The position numbers were made by a program, and so were the translations under genes. From positions 1-11,125 of the forward strand of contig CALHKP010000053.1 of assembly GCA_938034165.1 (NCBI GenBank): DNA of 11,125 nucleotides, read 5' to 3'. How positions within the stretch are numbered: position 1 is the first letter of the stretch; each line of letters starts with the position of its first letter. The DNA is from an uncultured Clostridia bacterium (lineage in GTDB: Bacteria; Bacillota; Clostridia; Peptostreptococcales; Anaerovoracaceae). The notes under the pieces are model-generated. The model had not been told where the DNA came from. It ran no database searches and worked only from the letters and a program-made list of their open reading frames with translations. Shown here one piece after another: positions 1-7,600 of the stretch.

Positions 1-118
1 GCAGCTTGATTAATTGTTACCTAAAGGAATTTACACACTAATTTATACTTGACTTGAGTTTTGCAAAAACGCGCTGTTATTTGTCGCCAAAATCTCCTTC
101 TGAGTGAATGTAAGGACA
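1..118. other. Non-coding left edge, nothing recognised
   Basis: No open reading frame with a plausible start and ribosome binding site is visible. A TTGACT at 49-54 resembles a -35 box but has no convincing -10 partner. This may be the end of an intergenic region continuing to the left of the window. Confidence 0.5.
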
Positions 119-154
119 CAAAAATCAGGGATTTTTGTTGAAAAATTAACATTT
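119..154 (+). repeat. Left copy of a 36-nt double-hairpin repeat
   Basis: The first 19 nt form an 8-bp dyad (CAAAAATC, 3-nt loop, GATTTTTG) and the next 14 nt form GTTG...TAAC with one G-T pair. The reverse complement of the last 36 nt of the window (11090-11125) matches it at 32 of 36 positions. The 8-bp arms are identical in both copies and the differences fall in the loops or the minor stem. It resembles a dispersed palindromic intergenic repeat. It could also act as a weak terminator, since each arm has a T-run. Confidence 0.75.
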
Positions 155-247
155 CAAACAGTACGATTTTTGATTCTTAAGATTCGTACTGTTTTTGATG
201 CAAAAAAATACAGTACAAATTCGTTTTTTTGTAATATATACTGTTTT
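155..247. repeat. Degenerate 52-bp tandem dyad repeat
   Basis: An 11-bp perfect inverted repeat, AAACAGTACGA at 156-166 and TCGTACTGTTT at 184-194, encloses a 17-nt loop that contains the palindrome TCTTAAGA (175-182). A second, weaker copy follows exactly 52 bp on: ACAGTA at 210-215 and TACTGT at 239-244, against 158-163 and 187-192 in the first copy. The first hairpin is followed by T-runs on the plus strand, so it could terminate transcription. A protein binding site is equally possible. Confidence 0.6.
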
Positions 248-259
248 GACTACTTTATA

Positions 260-285
260 ATGAACCCATAAGTATGGACACTCAT
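260..285 (+). repeat. IS left terminal inverted repeat
   Basis: It starts ATGAACCC and ends GGACACTCAT. Compared with the reverse complement of 1485-1510, which starts ATGGACCCC and ends GGACATTCAT, 17 of 26 positions agree, with the best conservation at the outer 8 and inner 10 bases. This pattern is usual for IS3 ends, which have separate cleavage and transposase-binding parts. Confidence 0.75.
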
Positions 286-442
286 CTAAGAAGCTTTGCA
301 TGTATTTTAATGTGGAATCTAAAAAGTGGACATGGTTTTGTATATATATTGAAAAGAAAGAAATCTGTTTCCAAAATGTGGACATACATTTATCAATCAG
401 TGCTGTTGTGATATACTGCAAAACAGAAAGGCGGATAACATT
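286..442 (+). promoter_or_regulatory. IS leader with TGGACA repeats and probable promoter
   Basis: TGGACA occurs at 275-280 (inside the terminal repeat), 327-332 and 379-384, exactly 52 bp apart each time, so on one face of the helix. These could be subterminal transposase sites. A TATACT at 411-416, with TTATCA 16 nt upstream (389-394), is a possible orfA promoter. GAAAGGCGG at 427-435 lies before the ATG at 443 and is a plausible ribosome binding site. Confidence 0.45.
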
Positions 443-576
443 ATGAGCAAAGAACATCCATTTACAGAAGAGCAAATACGCATTCTTGAAGCAAATCCAT
501 ACACTCATTCAGTGACTCCAAATGCACTTAAATTCACATTGGAATTTAAGCAGTTTTTCTATGACCAGGTAGTGAA
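443..576 (+). pseudogene. IS3 orfA remnant (N-terminal 40-45 residues only)
   Basis: The start MSKEHPFTEEQIRILEANPY, followed by a segment with EFKQFFYDQ, resembles the beginning of the long (about 170-residue) HTH-type OrfA of IS3 elements of clostridia and bacilli. After about residue 44 the similarity stops. The remaining reading frame to 718 is just orfB read in the wrong frame: the nucleotides coding MCEVLGVSRSGYY give FMKCVKYLEFHGQ here. The helix-turn-helix and leucine zipper that OrfA needs to bind the ends are therefore absent. I infer an internal deletion of a few hundred bases joining orfA codon ~44 to the start of orfB. No functional OrfAB fusion can be made from this copy by ordinary -1 frameshifting. 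Confidence 0.75.
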
Positions 577-609
577 TCAAAGAATCCTACTTCTCTGCCA
601 CTTCATGAA

Positions 610-1461
610 ATGTGTGAAGTACTTGGAGTTTCACGGTCAGGATATTATCGTTGGGTTAATGCTGAAGAAACTCGAAACAAGCGTGAAGAAAGGGATAGAG
701 CGGATTTTGCTCTCATAAAGACAGCTTACACTCATCGTGGTTATGCTAAAGGTTCCAGAGGTATACGTATGAGATTGCAACGAATGGGAATATGCATGAA
801 TCGAAAGAAAATTCAAAGACTGATGCGTAAGTATGGCTTGTTCTGTCCAATTCGTAAGGCAAATCCATATCGAAGAATGGCAAAAGCTCTAAAAACAGAT
901 CGAGTAGCTCCTAATATTGTAAATAGAGAATTCCGCACTCATGGGCCGGGAAAGATTCTTCTAACAGATATCACTTACTTGAAATTTCAAGAGCGGTTTT
1001 TGTATCTGTCAGTGATAAAAGATGCTTACACTATGCAAATTCTCTCGCATAAGTTAAGTGATTCTCTGGAAGTTGATTTTGTGCTTGAAACAATCGAAAA
1101 ACTTAGTGAAAATTCCTTGTGCAATCTAGATGCCGAAGTGATAATTCACTCAGACCAAGGGTGTCACTATACATGTGTAGCATTCAGAAAGCTATTGGAA
1201 GATAAAAAATTTAGGCAATCCATGTCACGAAGAGACAACTGTTGGGACAATGCCCCACAGGAAAGCTTCTTCGGACATATGAAAGATGAAATCAAACCCT
1301 ACATGTCAGATTGGACATGTGTTGAAGATGTTGAATATCGAATTGCAGATTACATATACTATTACAACAATGATCGATATCAAACAACTCTTCAAGGAAT
1401 GTCACCAAATGAATACTATATTTACTTAACCAGTGGAATGAAACCATCAGCTCTGAATTGA
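610..1461 (+). CDS. IS3-family transposase OrfB (DDE integrase core)
   Basis: The 283-residue product is the catalytic subunit of an IS3-type transposase, which cuts and joins DNA at the element ends. It opens with the typical MCEVLGVSRSGYYRW motif, then an HTH_21-like segment (about residues 25-85) and an rve integrase core (about 105-220). The catalytic triad is visible: D120 in LLTDITYL, D182 in HSDQGCHYT and E218 in APQESFFGHMK, with exactly 35 residues between the last two, as expected for D-D-35-E enzymes. A C-terminal YYYNNDRYQ block is also typical. The ATG at 610 is the first start in this frame after a stop at 562-564; the in-frame codons before it (NPTSLPLHE) look like genuine OrfB sequence, so the original protein began further upstream. 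With orfA destroyed it has no obvious translation signal or partner, so the element is probably immobile unless helped in trans. Confidence 0.85.
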   Translation: MCEVLGVSRSGYYRWVNAEETRNKREERDRADFALIKTAYTHRGYAKGSRGIRMRLQRMGICMNRKKIQRLMRKYGLFCPIRKANPYRRMAKALKTDRVAPNIVNREFRTHGPGKILLTDITYLKFQERFLYLSVIKDAYTMQILSHKLSDSLEVDFVLETIEKLSENSLCNLDAEVIIHSDQGCHYTCVAFRKLLEDKKFRQSMSRRDNCWDNAPQESFFGHMKDEIKPYMSDWTCVEDVEYRIADYIYYYNNDRYQTTLQGMSPNEYYIYLTSGMKPSALN

Positions 1462-1484
1462 TAGAATACAGGTAAAATTATTTT

Positions 1485-1510
1485 ATGAATGTCCTTGACA
1501 TGGGGTCCAT
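1485..1510 (-). repeat. IS right terminal inverted repeat
   Basis: This is the inverted partner of 260-285, lying 23 bp after the orfB stop. On the minus strand it begins ATGGACCCC and ends GGACATTCAT. The plus strand runs directly into TTTATA at 1511. Confidence 0.75.
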
Positions 1511-1517
1511 TTTATAG

Positions 1518-1586
1518 CTAACTACTCTAAAATGAGAAGTTATATGCATCTAACTGTTCTATCAACTAACTGCACCTAAACATTGC
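1518..1586. repeat. Vestigial 16+16-nt GTTA/CTAAC repeat units
   Basis: CTAAC at 1518-1522 is followed by a 16-nt tail and then by GTTATATGCATCTAAC (1539-1554), which is itself 16 nt. One base later comes GTTCTATCAACTAAC (1556-1570). This is the same arrangement (16-nt element starting GTT and ending AAC, then a 16-nt tail) as the tandem array at 10807-11015. It lies directly beside the IS, so the IS may have inserted next to or into this repeat tract. Degenerate, so moderate confidence. Confidence 0.5.
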
Positions 1587-1654
1587 TGTCTTCGGCTTGT
1601 GATTCACTACACTTGGCAGTAAATACCCGTGACGAGACTTTCATCCGTTAGAAT

Positions 1655-1673
1655 GTGCGCTCGCCGAGCGCAC
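1655..1673. other. GC-rich perfect hairpin
   Basis: GTGCGCTC (1655-1662), loop GCC, GAGCGCAC (1666-1673): a perfect 8-bp stem just downstream, on the minus strand, of the terminator at 1682-1707. It may be a second part of a tandem terminator, but it has no T-run of its own on either strand. Confidence 0.6.
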
Positions 1674-1677
1674 CTAG

Positions 1678-1707
1678 AAAAATCCCCTATTCAAATGAAT
1701 AGGGGAT
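1678..1707 (-). terminator. Rho-independent terminator of the surface-protein operon
   Basis: ATCCCCTATTC (1682-1692), loop AAAT, GAATAGGGGAT (1697-1707) is a perfect 11-bp stem. On the minus strand it is followed by a short T-run (plus-strand A at 1678-1681). It lies about 80 bp after the stop codon at 1786 and is the natural end of the minus-strand transcript. Confidence 0.85.
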
Positions 1708-1740
1708 AAAAAGGGGGGGATTTTGCATAATAATATGTAT

Positions 1741-1893
1741 CATGCATATATACGATCAGAAAGTTAATTCTGGAATCGTGCCTTTTTATTTGCTGCTTTT
1801 TCTCTTTTTGTTCATTGTAACTGCAAGAGCTGATGCAGCACCCAGAATAAGAACTAATGCTCCGATAGGTGTAGCGTCGCCTGTCTTAGGACC
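1741..1893 (-). repeat. Anchor-cassette duplication, copy in the propeller gene
   Basis: From the GPKTG codons (1879-1893) through the stop and some 45 bases beyond it, this tract is recognisably homologous at DNA level to 4458-4616 at the end of the adhesin gene. Shared stretches include CTGCTTTTTCTCTTTT at the codons for the basic tail, CCTGTCTTAGG at the motif, and a non-coding ATACAATCAGAAG / ATACGATCAGAAAG block after the stop. Similarity beyond the stop codon argues for DNA copying rather than protein convergence. Confidence 0.7.
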
Positions 1894-2418
1894 GTTTGCA
1901 TTACCTGTGTTGCCGGCATTTCCGTTGCCATTTCCGCCGTTTCCGTTATCTCCGCCTGCAGGAGGATTTGTCGGATCAGGTTTGCTTGGGTTTTCAGGAT
2001 CAGGTTTTTCTGTTCCCGGTTTGTCAGTTCCGCCGTTTGGAACTGATAGTTTCCATAGCTGTGCTCCCATGAACGGATTTGCAGTACCGACAACCATCCA
2101 GTCATCGCCTGTTGCAAATGTACGCAGTCCGTGGTTGTATGGATCGCCGAATCCGTTTGTTGTAACTGTTGAGAAGTTGATTCCATCTTCTGAAGTATAA
2201 AGGTCAAATCCTCTTTCAGCCTTTGAAAGGTAGCACATAATCTTAGCAAAAGCAACTAAGTTATCTTTCTTTGCAATTGTAAGCAGAGTATCAAGAAGCT
2301 TCTTAACACTGTCAGGAAGTTCCACTCTTACTTCTGCATATGCATCATATAAATCATTGTATGCTGTAACGAATTCTTCTGAACCTTTTTCTCCTACATA
2401 TGAAGATAAAGTAGTCAT
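1786..2418 (-). pseudogene. 3' part of the frameshifted propeller surface protein: last blade and GPKTG anchor
   Basis: This is the C-terminal portion of the protein encoded at 2415-4292, now in another frame. The 210 residues from the ATG at 2418 hold a helical stretch (1-68), one propeller-type blade (RGFDLYTSEDG to GTANPFMGAQLWKL, about 69-124), a Pro/Lys/Asp then Gly/Asn-rich wall-spanning linker (128-175), GPKTG (176-180), a hydrophobic segment (184-201) and the basic tail KKRKSSK. It has no signal peptide and no Shine-Dalgarno sequence before the ATG, so alone it could not be exported or anchored. The frame stays open upstream of the ATG and reads GSNFSAFDM, which fits the end of the other part. 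The ATGA overlap (2415-2418) could allow coupled translation in principle. I think it is accidental. Confidence 0.8.
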
Positions 2419-4292
2419 ATCAAAAGCAGAGAAATTGCTTCCTGTGCTTCTTCGTTATCCATAGAATTCAGCTTGATAGAACCATCTTTGATACCTTTTA
2501 CGAGAGCTGCTGTCTGTTCTTTTGAAAGTTTAACAGGGTCTGCTGCTTCACCGTCTCTTGAATAAGTTGCTGCTGCATCCTTGTATCTGTCATTTGCTGA
2601 TGCAACTGCTGCCTTTACCATTTCCTGCGGAGTCATATCAGCTTCCGCTACCTGAGCTGCTTCGTCAGTTTCTTCTGCATCTGCAAGAGCGATTGGCTCT
2701 GGTTTTGGAGCAGGAGCATATTTGTTCAGTAACAGTTCAACTAGTACCTTGATATAGTTAATCTGTGATTTCCATTCTTCAGGAGTCATGTTCATCAGGT
2801 CTCCGTTTGTGAACTGTCCGATTGGTTCAAGCAGACTGCTGCTGTCGAATGTTCCCATGAACATCTTGTTATCAAATATAGTAGTTCTCCAGATATAATG
2901 GTTTTCATGATGTCCGAATCCGGAACCGATTCCTGATAAGCTTCCTTCAGGGAACATTTCTGTAGCATCACCTACTACAAGTTCCATGTTTTCATCTTTG
3001 TCCATACGGTAAAGGTTAACTGACTGTTCCAGATTCTTTGCCAGGAATTCAACATTCTTGTTGAAAACAAGGTCTTCAAGACCAATTTCGATATCCTCAT
3101 ATTCACCGATATACAGGTGATCGTCATAAACAATCATATTACATGCTCCAGAACGTGTACGTTCAGGGTCAATACCGAATGTGTATTTAGCGCCGTCTTT
3201 TTCTTTGTCGCCCACTACAGGAGTCCAAGTCCATGAACCGTCAGCATTTTCATCACCGCGAACGATAGCAAATGATTGCATTGTATGCTCGTCAGGCTTA
3301 TTCTGAGGAGTTCCTGTGCAAATTGCTACATAAATACTGTCATTAAATTCTTCAATTTCCCAAATTGATCCACCGTAGATACTGTCACAGAAATGGAATG
3401 CAGGATATTCAAATAAATCTTCATATGTTGCAATCTTTTCGAAATTTCCTGTTGAAGGATCTGAAGATTTCAGGATATATGGACCTTCAAAGCCAACACA
3501 ACTTGCAATCATTTCTCCTTTGTAGGTACCAAGTCCACGAATACCTGTGTTCATACCCTGCTTATATGCAGCTCCCAGCTCTGCAAGAGTCAGTCCTGTG
3601 TAAACACTTTTAACTTCGTCTGTCTTAGGGTCGATGCAATAGATACTTGGAAGTGCACCTCGAACACCCTTTTTATTAACAGCTCCACAGAAGTAAATTT
3701 TGTCATTGAAGCAAACTCCATTTCTGAAAGTTGGGCTTTCACCTGTCGTTGCTTTTGACATTAGAAGTTTTATTTCACCTGTCTTAACATTCACTTTAAC
3801 AAGAATACCACTGGAATCTTCATCCGGTGTTCCGTCTTCTTTTTCGTGTCCATAGAAGAAAGTGCCGTTAAACAATACTTTTAGTGCTGCAGTCATAATT
3901 TCCGAATCGAAATTATCACCCAAAGAACTTTTCATAAGATCTAATGTATTTCCAAGTGCCGCATAGCATGTTCCTACATAAACCCAGTCGCCATATCCAA
4001 CTGAAGCCCATGAGTAACTCTGTCCGCGGTCTCCCTGACCAACTGCACCTTCATCCTTTCCTGTTAATCCGACATTTCCGTTGCCCAGGTAGTCAACAAT
4101 ACCATCAGGTGTAGATAATGCCTTGTCAGGATGTGAAAGTTTACCGAAGGTATATCCACCTCCGTCATAAGTGATTGAAGGCTCAAACTGAGTCTTCTCT
4201 TTCGCCGAAGCGCCTACAGCCGAAAAGCTGGAAATGATAAGTGATAGAGCTACGACGAGGACCCCGATCCTCTTAAATCTGCTCTTCTTCAT
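2415..4292 (-). pseudogene. 5' part of the frameshifted secreted beta-propeller-like surface protein
   Basis: The start MKKSRFKRIGVLVVALSLII is chosen because AAGGAGG (4302-4308) lies 9 nt upstream; a longer in-frame start at 4340 has none. Residues 1-30 are a signal peptide with probable cleavage after ASA. The body shows repeated strand-turn-strand units of the kind hydrophobic-D-x-hydrophobic-Y-hydrophobic-G: about residues 100-116 (YGDWVYVGTCY), 189-204 (FNDKIYFCGA), 254-281, 309-329 (FNDSIYVAICTGTP), 381-399 (YDDHLYIGEYE) and 465-486 (FDNKMFMGTFD), suggesting a Kelch-like propeller. An Ala/Glu/Asp-rich helical region follows (about 525-617). This frame ends after EEAQEAISLLLI at 2415. 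A single missing base between about 2418 and 2456 would join it to the next frame, giving about 835 residues with anchor. As it stands the product would be secreted without wall anchor and without its last blade. Ligand unknown. Confidence 0.8.
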
Positions 4293-4301
4293 AGTGATTT
4301 T

Positions 4302-4308
4302 CCTCCTT
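4302..4308 (-). promoter_or_regulatory. Ribosome binding site of the propeller gene
   Basis: AAGGAGG on the minus strand, 9 nt before the ATG at 4292. It decides the start in favour of MKKSRFKRIG rather than the upstream in-frame ATG at 4340. Confidence 0.85.
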
Positions 4309-4330
4309 GTTTTTAAGTTTTTTAAAAATA

Positions 4331-4342
4331 GATTGTCCAATC
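4331..4342. promoter_or_regulatory. 12-bp dyad upstream of the propeller gene
   Basis: GATTG-TC-CAATC is a perfect 5-bp dyad about 40 nt upstream of the propeller-gene start. No convincing -35/-10 pair is visible in 4300-4370, so this may be an operator, part of a leader structure, or chance. Confidence 0.3.
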
Positions 4343-4371
4343 ACCGTTACGCCCTTTACTTAAATCACAAA

Positions 4372-4409
4372 ACGCGCTTCCGGCAGCTGGATTTTTCTGC
4401 CGAAAGCGT
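4372..4409 (-). terminator. Intergenic hairpin, probable (possibly bidirectional) terminator after the adhesin gene
   Basis: GCTTCCGGCAG (4376-4386) and CTGCCGAAAGC (4397-4407) form an 11-bp stem with a 10-nt loop. The one non-Watson-Crick position becomes a G-U pair in minus-strand RNA and a C-A mismatch in plus-strand RNA, so the structure suits minus-strand transcripts better. It is preceded on the minus strand by an A-run (4411-4417) and followed by GCGTTTTGTG, a modest T-tract. It lies about 100 bp after the adhesin stop, so it would partly separate the two genes. Confidence 0.6.
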
Positions 4410-4457
4410 ATTTTTTTGATTTCTTTCACATGATACTTCTTTATTGCCCCTGAAGCA

Positions 4458-4616
4458 TCATGCTTTTATACAATCAGAAGTTTTTAATTCCGAAAGGTAC
4501 CGCTGTTATCTCTTGCTGCTTTTTCTCTTTTCGTTCATCGTAACAACAAAAGCTACTGCAGCGCCTATGAACATCATCAGTGCTCCAACAGGTGCATTAT
4601 CTCCTGTCTTAGGTCC
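4458..4616 (-). repeat. Anchor-cassette duplication, copy in the adhesin gene
   Basis: Partner of 1741-1893. The two encoded tails from GPKTGD to the basic end are identical at 24 of 35 residues, and the DNA similarity continues past the stop codon at 4506. Confidence 0.7.
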
Positions 4617-7600
4617 GTTTGGTTTTTCTGGTTTTTCTGGCTTTTCAACAGGTGCAGGTTCAGGTTTCTGATACTTGTTGTTGAATACCACGCCGTCTTC
4701 AGGATATGTTACTGCTGCTTCCAGCTGTCCCATTCCGTCGTCAGTTACCACTACCTTAACATCATATACTGATTCGTCATAAGTCATATTTTCTTCGTCG
4801 CCCTTAACTTCTGCAATCTTGTAAGCGTGTTCCCCTACAGCATCGTAAGTCATTTCGAATGCGATATTTCCTTCAGCATCGTTAGCTGCGCGAGCAACTT
4901 CTTTTCCATCTTCTGTAAGAACGAATGTAAATTCTCCGTCCTTCAGTTTTCTTCCGAGAAGAAGCTTATGGGCTTTGATTATTTCTGTAACCGATTTAGC
5001 ACTGTAAGCATTGTTGAATACCATTTCGTCAACTACTTCGTTTTCTAGGTAGTATTCAGGATCTGATACAACAAGCATTCCTTCGCCATTGTCAGTTACT
5101 GTAACTTTTACTTTGTAAACAGTCTTGTCTAATACGATACCGTTTCCGTCAGTTCCGTTTTCTGTTACTGTATACCAGTGATCTCCGATATATGCATCGA
5201 ATCCTCTGTTATCATCACCTGCAGGAACCTGTTCTTCCGGTACATTCATGTTATTGTCAACACCTTCTGCAATAAATCCTTCTTCAGGCTGCATATCTGT
5301 GTCAACCTGGTTTACAGGTTCATCAACTACGATTGTAGTATTAGTTGTATATCCAAGTCCGAATGGTGCAAATGCGATATTGCCTCTGCCATCGTTTGTA
5401 CCTGTTGATACAACTTTACCTTCTTCGTCCTTAACGCTGAATGTGAATTCTCCGTCCTTCAGGTCTCTTCCTGTAAGCTTTTTGAATCCTGTAATATTGA
5501 TTTCAGGATCTTTGCCACCAAAGTCTGCATTGTAGTCGTTAATGAATGTTGCAGTATCTACTGCATCATTGCCTAACACGTACTGAGGAGCTTCGGCTGT
5601 AAGTGTTCCGTCACCGTTATCAATTACGTTGATAACTACCTTGTACTTACTGTTATCGTATGTGATTCCGCCCATCTGACCCTGAACTTCACTCATTGTG
5701 AATACGTGCTTTCCTGCACTCTTCAAAGCGATTTCTCCGAATACTACGTTTCCGTCAGCATCGTTAAGAGCAGTCATAGGAGCATTCAGGCTGTCGCCCT
5801 TCAGTTCGAATGAGAACTGCTTATCCTTCAGCTTCATCTGGTCGCTTTCGTTTCCGAAGTATGTCAGAACCTTCTTAGCATTTACATTTGCCTTTGCAGG
5901 ATTTCCCGCAACGCTGTAAGTGTTTGTAAATTCAATCTTAGTGTCTTTTTCGATGTTGCCTGCCTTTGACTTGCTGTCAGGAGTGTATCCCGCATAGTCA
6001 GCTTCTGTAACAACATATCCGGCACCTGCAGGAAGTCCCTTGATTACAGCTGACTCACCGTGTTTCAGCTTGATCTTGTCGCCGCTCTTGATTGTTCCTG
6101 CATCGCTGCCTGCGATTTCAATTCCGTAGCTTTCCTTAAGCTCTGTCTTGTTGTCGCCTTTTGCAGCATCAAATAGTTTTACTGTGAATTCAAATTCTTT
6201 GTCTTTTGCAATAGAAGTTCCTTCGCCGTCAATTACAGCAACTTTCTTGCTGATTGTCAGCTGGCCGTTTTCTTCTAATACTGTTTCAGCTGTGTTAGTT
6301 GAAACTGATTTGTTTGCTCCAACCTGAACTGAAGCTGTGTTGTTAATTCCATCATACTTCAGTGCGTCTTCTGTAATCTTAACATCAAAGCTTACTGAGC
6401 CAATCTTGCCCGCTGCCACGTTCTTGAATGTCCATGTCAGAGTCTTGTCAGCCTTGTTGTAAACTGCACCTTCTGTTGCACTGCCTTCAACATAAGCAGT
6501 TCCTGATGGAATCTTATCTTTGATTACAACTGTTGCCGGTGATTTTTCTGTATTCTTGTAAGTGATTGTGTAAGTCAATTTCTTACCAACCTGTGCCTGT
6601 GCATCATTACCTTCAAGAGATGCTTCTTTTCCCGGTACGAATGTTGTAACTTCGTTTGTCTGTTTAGGATTGTTGTTTCCTACCTTAACTGCTGCGCTAT
6701 TTTTGATTTCTGTCTTAGCTGCTGCTTCTGTAACCTTTGCCTTGAAGCTTACAGTTCCTGTTTCTGCTGCTTTTGCATCAACAGTCCAAGTCAGAGTCTT
6801 TTCAGCTTTGTTGTAGCTTGCGCCTTCTGCGCTTCCTTCAACATATTCTGTTCCCGCAGGAATCTTGTCTGTAATTGTTACCTTTGCATCGGCCAGTCTG
6901 CCATTTGTATCGGTAGCATTGTTTACCCACTTGATTGTGTAAGTCAGAACATCGCCTACTGCAACATTTCCGCCGTTAACATCAGTTCCGTCCTTGTCCT
7001 GAACACCCTTAGCGTCTCCGCCAAAGTATACGTTAGTCCATACAAGCTTGTCGCTTCCGTCCTTAACAACTGCTGTCAGTTTACCCTTCATATCGTCAGT
7101 TACTGTAACAGTTACTGTCTTTGGTGCTGCGTCATAAGTCATATCTTCGGCATTGCCCTTTGTTTCAGTTACGTTATAAACAAAGTCTTTAACACGCTTG
7201 CCGTTTTCTACTTTTGCGCCTGCCATATCAGTCTGAGTGAATTTGATTTCGCCCAGAGTAAACTCTGCCTTAGCGCCCTGTGAAGGTTCGATGCTTACAA
7301 CCTTGTCTTTTGGAAGAGGTGCGTTCTGGTCTGCTGAAGAAATTGCAAATTCAAACTTATCGCCTCTTTCGAAATCTCTGCCTGAGATTTTCTTTGTTCC
7401 ATCAAGAGTGATGCTTCCCTTTGCATCGTACTTGTTAACAAACTTGTTGTCATCAACCTTGCAGTCTGCTGTGAGAACGCCTTCGCCGTTATCGGTAACA
7501 GTAATCTTAACATTGCGAGTCTTTGAATCGTAAGTGATTCCTCCAAGGTCTCCCTTGAGTTCTTTTACAGTATATTCGTAAACTCCCGGTTTAGTGAATG

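Larger units (their letters stand above)
260..1510 (+). mobile_element. IS3-family insertion sequence, internally deleted
   Basis: The element is bounded by imperfect 26-bp inverted ends (260-285 and 1485-1510, 17 of 26 identical) and carries an orfA remnant and an orfB with DDE residues, all on the plus strand. Its length of 1251 bp is shorter than expected for this type because most of orfA is missing. The hexamer TTTATA lies immediately outside both ends (254-259 and 1511-1516). It may be a target duplication, although IS3 elements more usually make 3-5 bp. If the ends are instead taken as TG...CA (261-1509), no clean duplication is seen. The element sits downstream of the minus-strand surface genes and does not interrupt a recognisable gene. 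Confidence 0.85.

Noticed and set aside
49..77. Promoter beginning TTGACT
   Set aside because: There is no acceptable -10 box at 16-18 nt and no gene follows before the IS.
146..508. Minus-strand open frame of 120 codons
   Set aside because: It is antisense to the IS left end and orfA start, rich in Phe, Cys and Tyr, and has no recognisable motif or ribosome binding site.
577..718. Second half of the orfA open frame as real protein
   Set aside because: It is the out-of-frame reading of the conserved orfB start, so it is not original OrfA sequence.
4300..4370. Separate promoter for the propeller gene
   Set aside because: Candidates such as TTGGAC have no credible -10 at the right distance; I left it open rather than call it.
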